A DNA stretch of 5,263 nt, taken from NCBI GenBank assembly GCA_964534995.1, contig CAZHSC010000127.1, positions 1 through 5,263 on the forward strand, written 5' to 3'. The notes below the pieces were generated by a model, which saw nothing but the letters and a program-made list of their open reading frames with translations, ran no database searches and was not told the DNA's origin. This document shows positions 1 through 5,263 of the stretch, one piece after another; the first letter of the stretch is position 1, and every line of letters starts with the position of its first letter. This DNA is from JAJTFW01 sp964534995 (GTDB lineage: Bacteria > Bacteroidota > Bacteroidia > AKYH767-A > OLB10). Made by a program: the position numbers and the translations under genes.

Positions 1-60
1 GGGCTCGCAAGCTCGCCCTCGGGACTTGCCCTGTTTATTCGGGTTCAAGTCCCGGCAATT
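1..60. other. GC-rich left-edge segment with inverted repeat and T-arm look-alike
   Basis: Positions 1-56 are about 64% GC, clearly higher than the coding DNA that follows. The segment holds a direct repeat GCTCGC-AA-GCTCGC (3-16) and a perfect 9-bp inverted repeat, CGGGACTTG (20-28) and CAAGTCCCG (46-54). Positions 39-55 can fold as a tRNA T-arm with a 5-bp stem and a TTCAAGT loop. The upstream bases do not form an anticodon arm and no CCA follows, so this is not a recognisable tRNA gene. The deacetylase frame stays open through it, but the translation does not look like that protein. It could be the edge of a dispersed repeat, a tRNA-derived fragment or a chimeric contig end. Confidence 0.45.
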
Positions 61-986
61 TTCATATCAAAGCCAGGTTGACTGGTGATGAAAGGTGGAA
101 CATCAGCTTTAAGGATACAATATTGCATTTCATGAATAAAGGAGAAGAAAAGGAAATCACTTACTACCTTAACCCAACTATGTTACCCCTGCCAAACGCT
201 GTGGTCAGTTTTAGTTACACCCTTGAAAATGGCAAGGAAGTTTCCATGTACGGTTTCAGAGAAATTCAGTATAACCATATACCTCCGGTTACCTGGTTTC
301 CTGAACTTAAAACAGAAATTAAGTTTGTTGAATTAAAGCAACAGGCATCCAGGATACTTTATATCAAAGGTGCCGGTGATGAAGTTGCTGCTATGATAAG
401 GCAAACCGGGATACAGGCAGATGAAGTTCATGCTGAGGACATTTTTGATTTACCACTCGACAATTACGATGCAGTAGTATGCGGCATAAGGGCATATAAC
501 ACCGATGAAAAACTACCCCTCCTTTTTGACAACCTAATGGAATATGTAAAAAACGGAGGCACTTTTATCGTGCAATACAATACCAATTCCAATTTGCATC
601 CGGCAAGCTACATGAGCCCTTACCCCTATTCTATCAGCCGCAACAGGGTTACCGAAGAAGATGCAAGCGTTACATTTACCAGCGATAACGAACCATTGTT
701 AAATTTCCCCAATAAAATTACATCAACCGATTTTGAAGGCTGGGTTCAGGAAAGAGGACTGTATTTCGCTACTAAAGCCGATTCAGCATTCCGCAATGTA
801 TTACTTATGAATGACAAAGGTGAAAATCCACAGGAAGGCAGCCTTATTGCTGCGAACTATGGAAAAGGCACCTACATATACACAGGACTTTCTTTCTTCC
901 GGCAGTTACCGGCCGGCGTGCCGGGTGCATTCAGGTTGTTTGCCAACCTGATCGGACAAAAGCAGGTAAAACGCGATATGAAATAA
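3..986 (+). CDS. PIG-L (LmbE-like) family deacetylase, C-terminal part, 5'-truncated
   Basis: This is the C-terminal portion of a large Bacteroidota PIG-L/LmbE-type deacetylase. The family removes acetyl groups from N-acetylglucosamine-type substrates with an N-terminal zinc domain, which lies outside the window. Counting from the TTG at 78 as residue 1, residues 1-75 look like the end of a beta-sandwich. Residues 91-295 look like a glutamine-amidotransferase/ThuA-like alpha/beta domain. Segments I recognise from this family are GIRAYNT (136-142), VQYNT (165-169), RVTEEDA (190-196), GWVQERGLYF (221-230) and GLSFFRQLPAGVPGA (270-284). The frame is open to the window edge, so TTG 78 is probably not a real start. 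The stretch before about position 60 does not resemble the family and may not belong to the gene. No catalytic zinc motif is visible. The end is 14 bp from a small membrane-protein gene and then a symporter, suggesting one operon. Family assignment is from remembered similarity; the substrate is unknown. Confidence 0.85.
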   Translation, partial: ARKLALGTCPVYSGSSPGNFHIKARLTGDERWNISFKDTILHFMNKGEEKEITYYLNPTMLPLPNAVVSFSYTLENGKEVSMYGFREIQYNHIPPVTWFPELKTEIKFVELKQQASRILYIKGAGDEVAAMIRQTGIQADEVHAEDIFDLPLDNYDAVVCGIRAYNTDEKLPLLFDNLMEYVKNGGTFIVQYNTNSNLHPASYMSPYPYSISRNRVTEEDASVTFTSDNEPLLNFPNKITSTDFEGWVQERGLYFATKADSAFRNVLLMNDKGENPQEGSLIAANYGKGTYIYTGLSFFRQLPAGVPGAFRLFANLIGQKQVKRDMK

Positions 987-1000
987 GCAGGTATCAAACT

Positions 1001-1108
1001 ATGAACACTCCCCATGATGATTTCAGCAGGAAGAATTACTTTTATCTACTGGCATTCCTGATTTTTCAGATATTGTTTTACCTGTGGTTTAGCAATTTTT
1101 ACCAATGA
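1001..1108 (+). CDS. 35-residue single-pass membrane protein between deacetylase and symporter
   Basis: A small reading frame starts at ATG 1001, 14 bp after the deacetylase stop, and ends with TGA at 1106-1108. Its stop overlaps the symporter start in an ATGA arrangement, which suggests translational coupling. The product has a polar N-terminus with charged residues (HDD, then R10 and K11), one hydrophobic aromatic-rich helix at about residues 13-30, and a short tail ending NFYQ. By the positive-inside rule the N-terminus would be cytoplasmic. There is no signal-peptidase site or lipobox. A weak purine stretch, AGCAGG, lies 9-14 bases upstream. It fills the gap between its two neighbours almost exactly. 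I do not recognise a family. I infer an accessory or stabilising subunit of the symporter, comparable in size to small transporter-associated proteins such as KdpF. The reading frame is certain; expression is inferred from position. Confidence 0.7.
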   Translation: MNTPHDDFSRKNYFYLLAFLIFQILFYLWFSNFYQ

Positions 1109-2829
1109 GCCATTTAGACTGGACCGTACTCATCCTTACACTGTGTGCCGTGATTTTTTACGGCATGTATAAAAGCCGGGGACAAAAGAACCTGGAAAGT
1201 TATTTTCTCAATAACCGATCACTGCCCTGGTATATAGTACTCTTTTCCATCATGGGAACCCAGGCCAGCGCCATCACCTTTTTGTCAGCACCCGGACAGG
1301 CATATACCGATGGGATGCGCTTTGTGCAATACTACTTTGGATTACCGCTCGCCATGATTTTTATTTGTGCATTTTTCATTCCAGCTTACAGCGCACTCAA
1401 AATTTACACCGCTTATGAATTTCTGGAAAAAAGATTTGATACAAAAACCAGATTACTGACCTCCTTTCTTTTTTTGCTTCAGCGGGGTTTATCTACCGGC
1501 ATCAGCATCTACGCTCCTTCTCTCATCCTTTCTTCCCTTTTAGGATGGGACATACAAATCACCAATTTCCTGATGGGAGGACTCCTCATAATTTATACAG
1601 TGAGCGGAGGAGTAAAAGCCATATCCTATACACAAACACAGCAGCTCATCATAATATTCCTGGCCATGTTCCTGTCAGGGTATATGGTAGTACATTTGCT
1701 CCCTGAAAATATGAATTTCCATGATGCTTTAAAAATAGCCGGGGCATCCGGAAAGCTGAACGTAATAACTACTGGATTTACAGAAGAAGGATTTAACTGG
1801 AACGACAAGTACAATATCTTCAGCGGGCTCATTGGAGGCTTTTTCCTAGCCTTATCCTACTTCGGAACAGATCAGTCGCAGGTGGGGCGATATCTGACAG
1901 CACGAAATATGAGAGAAAGCAAAGCCGGATTATTAATGAATGGATTTGTAAAAATACCTATGCAGTTCCTGATATTAATGGTTGGAGCGCTTGTTTTCAG
2001 TTTCTACATTTTTTATGAAAGCCCGGTATATTTTAATACAAAGGTCCTTGATGCGACTCGTCAAGGGAAATACAGCACAGAATTAATACACTTAGAAAAC
2101 CGATTCGACTCTTTACAGAAAACACAATATGAAATCGCAACTAAATATCTTGCTTCAGCAACCAGCAGTTCTGCCGAATCACAACAGAATTATAAAGTAC
2201 ATCTGGCTTTCCTTAATGAGCAAAGCAACAGTTTAAGGAAGCAGGCCGCATTATTAATTCAAAAATCAAATCCCGGGGTTGATACAAATGATACCAATTA
2301 CATCTTTCTGCATTTTGTGGTAAATCATCTTCCGAAAGGATTGGTTGGCTTGCTGATCGCCATCATCTTTCTTGCCGCCTGGGGTTCCATTGCCGCGGCG
2401 CTGAACTCCCTGGCTTCCACGTGCATCATTGACTGGCATCATCACGTAAGGCCTAAAGTGCGGGATGACGAAAGGAATCTTTGGCTTTCACGCCTTTATA
2501 CACTGGGATGGGGAATATTTTGCATCATAGTTGCCCAACTGGCTGGAAGAATGGGGTCACTCATTGAGGCGGTAAATGTACTGGGATCATTATTTTATGG
2601 TACTATTCTCGGCATTTTTTGCGTTGCGTTGTTCCTGAAAACTATCAGTGGTACCCAGGTATTTTATGCTGCAATTCTGACGGAAATTATAATTATAATC
2701 ATATACCTGTCGGATGTAATTTCCTTTTTATGGCTGAATCTCATCGGATGCGTTGCAGTGATTATACTTTCTCTGCTGCTGAAACAAATGGGTATTGCTG
2801 CAAAAGAAAAAACATCAGTTTCAGTTTGA
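1105..2829 (+). CDS. Sodium:solute symporter (SSS family) with a long soluble insert
   Basis: This is a 574-residue inner-membrane transporter of the sodium:solute symporter family (LeuT fold), which uses the Na+ gradient to import small solutes such as sugars, amino acids or organic acids. About 13 hydrophobic segments are visible, from residues 5-21 to 541-559. Family-like stretches include GTQASAITFLSAPGQAY (51-67), SGGVKAISYTQTQQ (167-180) and FGTDQSQVGRYLTAR (253-267). The segment AALNSLAST (431-439) resembles the helix that supplies Ser/Thr ligands to the Na2 sodium site in vSGLT-type transporters. Residues 311-398 form a polar, partly coiled-coil-like insert between two membrane segments, which makes the protein longer than minimal SSS members. 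Six consecutive isoleucines occur at 528-533. The start at 1105 is supported by the ATGA overlap with the preceding small gene. Its place after a PIG-L deacetylase is a pairing I recall from other Bacteroidota and suggests that it imports a product or relative of the deacetylase substrate. The substrate cannot be assigned. Confidence 0.9.
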   Translation: MSHLDWTVLILTLCAVIFYGMYKSRGQKNLESYFLNNRSLPWYIVLFSIMGTQASAITFLSAPGQAYTDGMRFVQYYFGLPLAMIFICAFFIPAYSALKIYTAYEFLEKRFDTKTRLLTSFLFLLQRGLSTGISIYAPSLILSSLLGWDIQITNFLMGGLLIIYTVSGGVKAISYTQTQQLIIIFLAMFLSGYMVVHLLPENMNFHDALKIAGASGKLNVITTGFTEEGFNWNDKYNIFSGLIGGFFLALSYFGTDQSQVGRYLTARNMRESKAGLLMNGFVKIPMQFLILMVGALVFSFYIFYESPVYFNTKVLDATRQGKYSTELIHLENRFDSLQKTQYEIATKYLASATSSSAESQQNYKVHLAFLNEQSNSLRKQAALLIQKSNPGVDTNDTNYIFLHFVVNHLPKGLVGLLIAIIFLAAWGSIAAALNSLASTCIIDWHHHVRPKVRDDERNLWLSRLYTLGWGIFCIIVAQLAGRMGSLIEAVNVLGSLFYGTILGIFCVALFLKTISGTQVFYAAILTEIIIIIIYLSDVISFLWLNLIGCVAVIILSLLLKQMGIAAKEKTSVSV

Positions 2830-2877
2830 AGTAAAATGATTTTTCATTAACTTGCAACGATTATTAAATTCATACCC

Positions 2878-3423
2878 ATGAAAAAGATCCTAATCTGCAT
2901 GATATTGATAGCTTCAGGCTTCCTTATCTCCTGCGACAAAGACAATCCTACCGCCTTTTCATTTACCCAGGATTATGCTGAATTTACCGTAACTGTACCT
3001 GTAACAAGTACCCAGGGCGATATTGATATGGGCACTGTTGAAATAGAGACGGACGTTCAGGGCCTGGTGTCTGATAATGGTGTCAGTGTGGATAACTTGA
3101 ATTCAGTGAAAGTAAAAGGCGTTAATCTTACCATTATTGATCCGAACAGCACGCCCTATACTTTCGATTTAACCGGTAAAATAAAAACTGAGATTGGAAA
3201 TCTCAGCGGCACCAGTCTGATTGAATTCGCAAAAAAAGACCCTGTACCGGGCGGAGGGCTAAATACACTGGACCTGGATGTTATGGATGTTGAACTGCTG
3301 GGTTATTTCAAACAGTCAAAGATAAAATTCAAAATCTCGGGATTCACCAATGCCCCCGTTGATCATAGTTTTGACCTTAAAGTCAAACTAAAAGTCAGGT
3401 TCGAGGGCGAAGTTATAAAATAA
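2878..3423 (+). CDS. Small lipoprotein of unknown function
   Basis: The 181-residue product begins with Lys-Lys and a hydrophobic stretch ending LISC, a lipobox that places the lipidated cysteine at residue 19. The mature protein starts C-DKDNP. Acidic and lysine residues directly after the cysteine can act as a surface-export signal in Bacteroidota lipoproteins, so the outer membrane, possibly its outer face, is the likely location; this is inference. The mature part is rich in Val, Thr, Asp and alternating hydrophobic residues, as expected for an all-beta domain. A glycine-rich turn lies at 122-128 (PVPGGGL) and a strand-like LKVKLKVRFEG at 167-177. I recognise no catalytic motif or named family. 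The gene starts 48 bp after the symporter stop in the same direction, so it could be cotranscribed or have its own promoter. There is no Shine-Dalgarno before the ATG, which is usual for the phylum. It ends three bases before a hairpin terminator. Confidence 0.82.
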   Translation: MKKILICMILIASGFLISCDKDNPTAFSFTQDYAEFTVTVPVTSTQGDIDMGTVEIETDVQGLVSDNGVSVDNLNSVKVKGVNLTIIDPNSTPYTFDLTGKIKTEIGNLSGTSLIEFAKKDPVPGGGLNTLDLDVMDVELLGYFKQSKIKFKISGFTNAPVDHSFDLKVKLKVRFEGEVIK

Positions 3424-3425
3424 AC

Positions 3426-3457
3426 AAAGGGGCTTAACGCAATGTTAAAGCCCCTTT
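3426..3457. terminator. Bidirectional hairpin terminator between convergent genes
   Basis: The arms AAAGGGGCTTAAC (3426-3438) and GTTAAAGCCCCTTT (3444-3457) pair through a GC-rich core with a single bulged A and enclose a 5-base loop, GCAAT. On the minus strand the hairpin is followed by the T-rich TTTGTTTATTTTAT. On the plus strand the 3' arm itself ends in TTT and is then A/T-rich. It begins 3 bases after the lipoprotein stop and lies 22 bases beyond the stop of the convergent DUF2911 gene, so it fits a terminator used from both sides, probably stronger for the minus-strand gene. Confidence 0.8.
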
Positions 3458-3478
3458 AAATAAAATTATCCAGAAAGA

Positions 3479-4315
3479 TTATTTCAGTGACTGTATCAGT
3501 TTTTCATTGAGACGGACATAATTATCATCGCCTTGTTCTTTGGCAATGGTAATTGACTTGTTGGCCGTTTCAACTGCTTCCTTTTTCATACCCATTTTTG
3601 CCAGACAATTTGCCTTTTGGTGTACCAACCAATACGCCTTTGGATTATTTGCAATGGCTTTATCAAACCATTCGGATGCCTGCTTCAGGTCTTTTCCATT
3701 TTCCATATAGTAATTCGCGGCAGCCGCATAAGGCCGGTTATCACCCACCACCATCTTTTGGATGTCTTTCATGATTCTTGCATCAATTTCAGTTGATATG
3801 CCCACAGAAACCATTGTTTTATCCCACATCAGTTGCAGATCACATGAAGTGGACTTTACGTTCGCCAGAGCAATCGTAAAAGTTTCAACTTTTTCATTTA
3901 GTGTGACGGGTTTTACATTGACACGTACAACATCCTCTTCCTTTTTGTAATCATCGGGACCTGTAACGGAAGCATTTTTACTGATAATGACTACCCAATC
4001 TGTCTGTCCGGGAATAGTGTACAAACCATATTTTCCGGGATTCACTTTTACACCTGCGATGCTCACAGTGTCTCCAAAATTGATAGTTGTTGCCGAATTA
4101 GCACCCGTCCTCCAAAACACATTATACGGTACCAGGTCTCCAAAAATGTTCCGGCCTTTTACACTTGGCCTTGAATAATTCACTTCAATGGATGACAAGG
4201 CAAAATCCTGTTTAATGGTTTGAGCCGGTGATGGTGCGGGAACTTTTAAGGACTGCGATGAGGCAAGGGAACTTACAAATACCATTGCCATGGAAATGAG
4301 AAGCGTACTTTTCAT
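3479..4315 (-). CDS. Exported DUF2911 domain protein with C-terminal TPR
   Basis: The 278-residue product starts with a signal peptide (MKSTLLISMAMVFVSSLASS, probable cleavage near residues 18-21). A DUF2911 domain follows at roughly 30-175, recognised by YSRPSVKGRNIFGDLVPY (47-64), WRTGANSATTI (68-78) and GKYGLYTIP (94-102). Residues 194-275 contain TPR-like helices (YYMENGKDLKQASEWFDKAI, then AYWLVHQKANCLAKMG), usually a protein-binding scaffold. DUF2911 proteins are common in Bacteroidota and I know of no established biochemical role. The signal peptide places it in the periplasm or outside. The frame is open to an ATG at 4363, but that adds 16 polar residues before the signal peptide, so I chose the internal ATG at 4315; the A-rich AAATTATAAAACT just upstream fits a Bacteroidota leader. 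It converges on the lipoprotein gene, sharing the hairpin at 3426-3457, and diverges from the MFS gene. Confidence 0.88.
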   Translation of the reverse strand: MKSTLLISMAMVFVSSLASSQSLKVPAPSPAQTIKQDFALSSIEVNYSRPSVKGRNIFGDLVPYNVFWRTGANSATTINFGDTVSIAGVKVNPGKYGLYTIPGQTDWVVIISKNASVTGPDDYKKEEDVVRVNVKPVTLNEKVETFTIALANVKSTSCDLQLMWDKTMVSVGISTEIDARIMKDIQKMVVGDNRPYAAAANYYMENGKDLKQASEWFDKAIANNPKAYWLVHQKANCLAKMGMKKEAVETANKSITIAKEQGDDNYVRLNEKLIQSLK

Positions 4316-4360
4316 AGTTTTATAATTTGTTTTTAAGAATGAAGAATGAAATATGCGTTG

Positions 4361-4388
4361 CAAAGTTTATAAAATTATCGGTTCAAAA
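4361..4388 (-). promoter_or_regulatory. Possible promoter for the DUF2911 gene
   Basis: On the minus strand AAACTTTG (4368-4361) matches the Bacteroidota -7 consensus TAnnTTTG at five of its six defined bases. A TTTTG (4388-4384) lies upstream as a candidate -33 element. The 15-base spacing is shorter than the roughly 19-20 bases expected, so this is tentative. It would give an untranslated leader of roughly 40 bases before the chosen start at 4315, which supports that start over the one at 4363. Confidence 0.25.
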
Positions 4389-4409
4389 GATGTTTTAACA
4401 ATATTATTG

Positions 4410-4423
4410 ATTGTTCTGACAAT
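4410..4423. repeat. Short inverted repeat in the divergent intergenic region
   Basis: ATTGT (4410-4414) and ACAAT (4419-4423) form a perfect 5-bp inverted repeat around TCTG, near the middle of the 196-bp region between the divergent DUF2911 and MFS genes. It has the size and position of a dimeric regulator site, but arms this short arise by chance in AT-rich DNA. No regulator gene is present in the window to pair it with. Confidence 0.25.
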
Positions 4424-4511
4424 GTAGTACCAATAGTCCAGACATCACACTAATGGTTGCAAATCAATACATTAAATTTACTCAAAAAATACTTAGATTC
4501 GCTTCTCAGCT

Positions 4512-5263
4512 ATGACACTAAAAAAATCCCCTTTTAACCTGGCAGTCTTCGCTGCCGGACTAGGTTTTTTTGTGGATGCGTTTGATTTGTTTTTATTCAA
4601 TATTTATCGCATACCAAGTTTAAAAGAGATTGGGTATAGTGGTAAAGAACTTACCACTATTGGCGAAAATATCCTTGCCATCCAGATGTCAGGAATGATA
4701 GTTGGTGGTATTATTACAGGGATAACAGGTGATAAAAGAGGAAGGGTATCTGTTTTATTCGGATCCATTCTCTTATATTCTATATGCAATATAGCCAACG
4801 CATTTGTGAATGACATTTATTCCTATGCAGTGATAAGGTTTTTAGCAGGGGCAGGCCTTGCCGGAGAACTGGGAGCAGGAATCACCCTTGTTAGTGAATC
4901 CATGACGATTGAACATCGCGGTTATGGAACCATCATGGTGGCAACTTTAGGCGCCATGGGTGCAGTGACTGCCGGACTGATTGGAAATATCATCCACTGG
5001 CGCATTGCATTCTTCGCAGCCGGTTGTCTGGGTTTATTACTTCTTTTACTCCGTATGAGCACAATGGAGTCAGGAATGTACAAAAAAAGTGTATCATCGA
5101 TTTATGTCAAACGAGGATCCTTCCGATTACTTTTCGCATCCAGACGCAGATCACTTTTTTACATTGCATGCATACTTATGGGAATACCCATCTGGTACAG
5201 TGTAGGCCTTCTCATTACATTATCTCCTGAAATTGCGATCATCACCAATGTCGACTCGGACCA
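4512..5263 (+). CDS. Major facilitator superfamily (MFS) transporter, 3'-truncated
   Basis: The frame opens at ATG 4512 and continues without a stop through 250 complete codons to the window edge. The product is the N-terminal half of an inner-membrane MFS transporter, a family of mostly proton-coupled or facilitative carriers of about 400-450 residues. The first helix carries FFVDAFDLFLFNI (19-31), with two acidic residues D22 and D25 as in AAHS-like and metabolite:H+ symporters. The loop between helices 2 and 3 carries motif A as GDKRGRV (73-79). Helix 4 carries RFLAGAGLAGELG (109-121), with the conserved Arg and a Glu. Further helices lie at about 139-160, 166-181 and 214-237. A basic cytoplasmic stretch (KRGSF and SRRRS, 200-214) fits the central loop between the two six-helix halves. 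No Shine-Dalgarno is evident. It is divergent from the DUF2911 gene. The substrate cannot be called from half the protein. Confidence 0.88.
   Translation, partial: MTLKKSPFNLAVFAAGLGFFVDAFDLFLFNIYRIPSLKEIGYSGKELTTIGENILAIQMSGMIVGGIITGITGDKRGRVSVLFGSILLYSICNIANAFVNDIYSYAVIRFLAGAGLAGELGAGITLVSESMTIEHRGYGTIMVATLGAMGAVTAGLIGNIIHWRIAFFAAGCLGLLLLLLRMSTMESGMYKKSVSSIYVKRGSFRLLFASRRRSLFYIACILMGIPIWYSVGLLITLSPEIAIITNVDSD

Noticed and set aside
1..63. A tRNA gene 3' end at the left edge, suggested by the T-arm-like TCGGG-TTCAAGT-CCCGG.
   Set aside because: The preceding bases do not form an anticodon stem with U33 or a class II variable arm, the would-be acceptor strand CAATTTT is atypical, and no CCA follows. 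Only the T-arm matches, so I list it as an anomalous segment, not a tRNA.
1626..1832. Minus-strand frame of 68 codons inside the symporter, and similar short frames at 2619-2834, 3553-3774, 3762-3950, 3987-4178, 4604-4816 and 5024-5230.
   Set aside because: All lie inside well-supported genes in other frames, have no plausible start context or recognisable protein features, and are best explained as shadows.
2683..2702. AT-rich ATTATA-type tandem repeat.
   Set aside because: It lies in frame within the symporter and encodes six isoleucines of a membrane helix; simple codon repetition explains it.
2835..2848. Hairpin AATGA-TTTT-TCATT after the symporter stop as a terminator.
   Set aside because: The stem is only 5 AT-rich base pairs with no distinct T-tract after it; too weak to call.
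2840..2877. Promoter for the lipoprotein gene (TAAATTCA at 2865-2872 as a -7 element).
   Set aside because: It matches the consensus only partly, the nearest TTG (2852-2854) is at the wrong spacing, and the implied transcription start would fall on the start codon.
4473..4501. Promoter for the MFS gene: TAAATTTA (4473-4480) or TAGATTCG (4494-4501) as a -7 element.
   Set aside because: Each differs from TAnnTTTG at one defined base, but neither has a TTG or TTTG at the expected distance upstream, and the second would leave almost no leader.
1..5263. CRISPR array, insertion sequence, defence system or complete RNA gene.
   Set aside because: No regularly spaced repeats, transposase-like frame, terminal inverted repeats bounding a gene, or complete tRNA/rRNA pattern was visible on either strand.

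Overview
The window looks like a piece of a Bacteroidota genome, probably the Sphingobacteriia/Chitinophagia side. The reasons are a moderate GC content of roughly 40-45% by eye, start codons without clear Shine-Dalgarno sequences, a lipoprotein with an acidic stretch after its lipobox cysteine, and protein families typical of that phylum: a large PIG-L/LmbE deacetylase with a long C-terminal extension, its sodium:solute symporter neighbour, and a DUF2911 protein with a C-terminal TPR. Genus cannot be called. Both ends cut genes (the deacetylase on the left, an MFS transporter on the right), so this may be a whole short metagenomic contig.

Layout. Positions 1 to about 60 are a GC-rich patch with a 9-bp inverted repeat and a tRNA T-arm look-alike. 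It does not resemble the deacetylase that follows and may be a repeat or an assembly junction. The C-terminal part of a PIG-L family deacetylase runs to 986. A 35-residue single-span membrane protein (1001-1108) comes next, and its stop codon overlaps the start of a sodium:solute symporter (1105-2829) in an ATGA arrangement. After 48 bp comes a small lipoprotein of unknown function (2878-3423). A hairpin at 3426-3457 sits between this gene and a convergent minus-strand gene for an exported DUF2911-TPR protein (3479-4315), and can serve as terminator for both. A 196-bp divergent intergenic region separates that gene from an MFS transporter (from 4512), which runs off the right edge and has no stop codon in the window.

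How the genes work together. The left block (deacetylase, tiny membrane protein, symporter) is spaced like one operon. The likely theme is processing of an acetylated or sugar-conjugated compound in the cell envelope coupled to Na+-driven uptake; the substrate cannot be read from the sequence. The lipoprotein may be the last gene of that unit or have its own promoter. The DUF2911 and MFS genes are divergent and may share a control region. I see no CRISPR array, complete tRNA or rRNA gene, insertion sequence or defence system. The least described parts are the 35-residue membrane protein, the soluble insert in the symporter, the unknown lipoprotein and the anomalous left edge.
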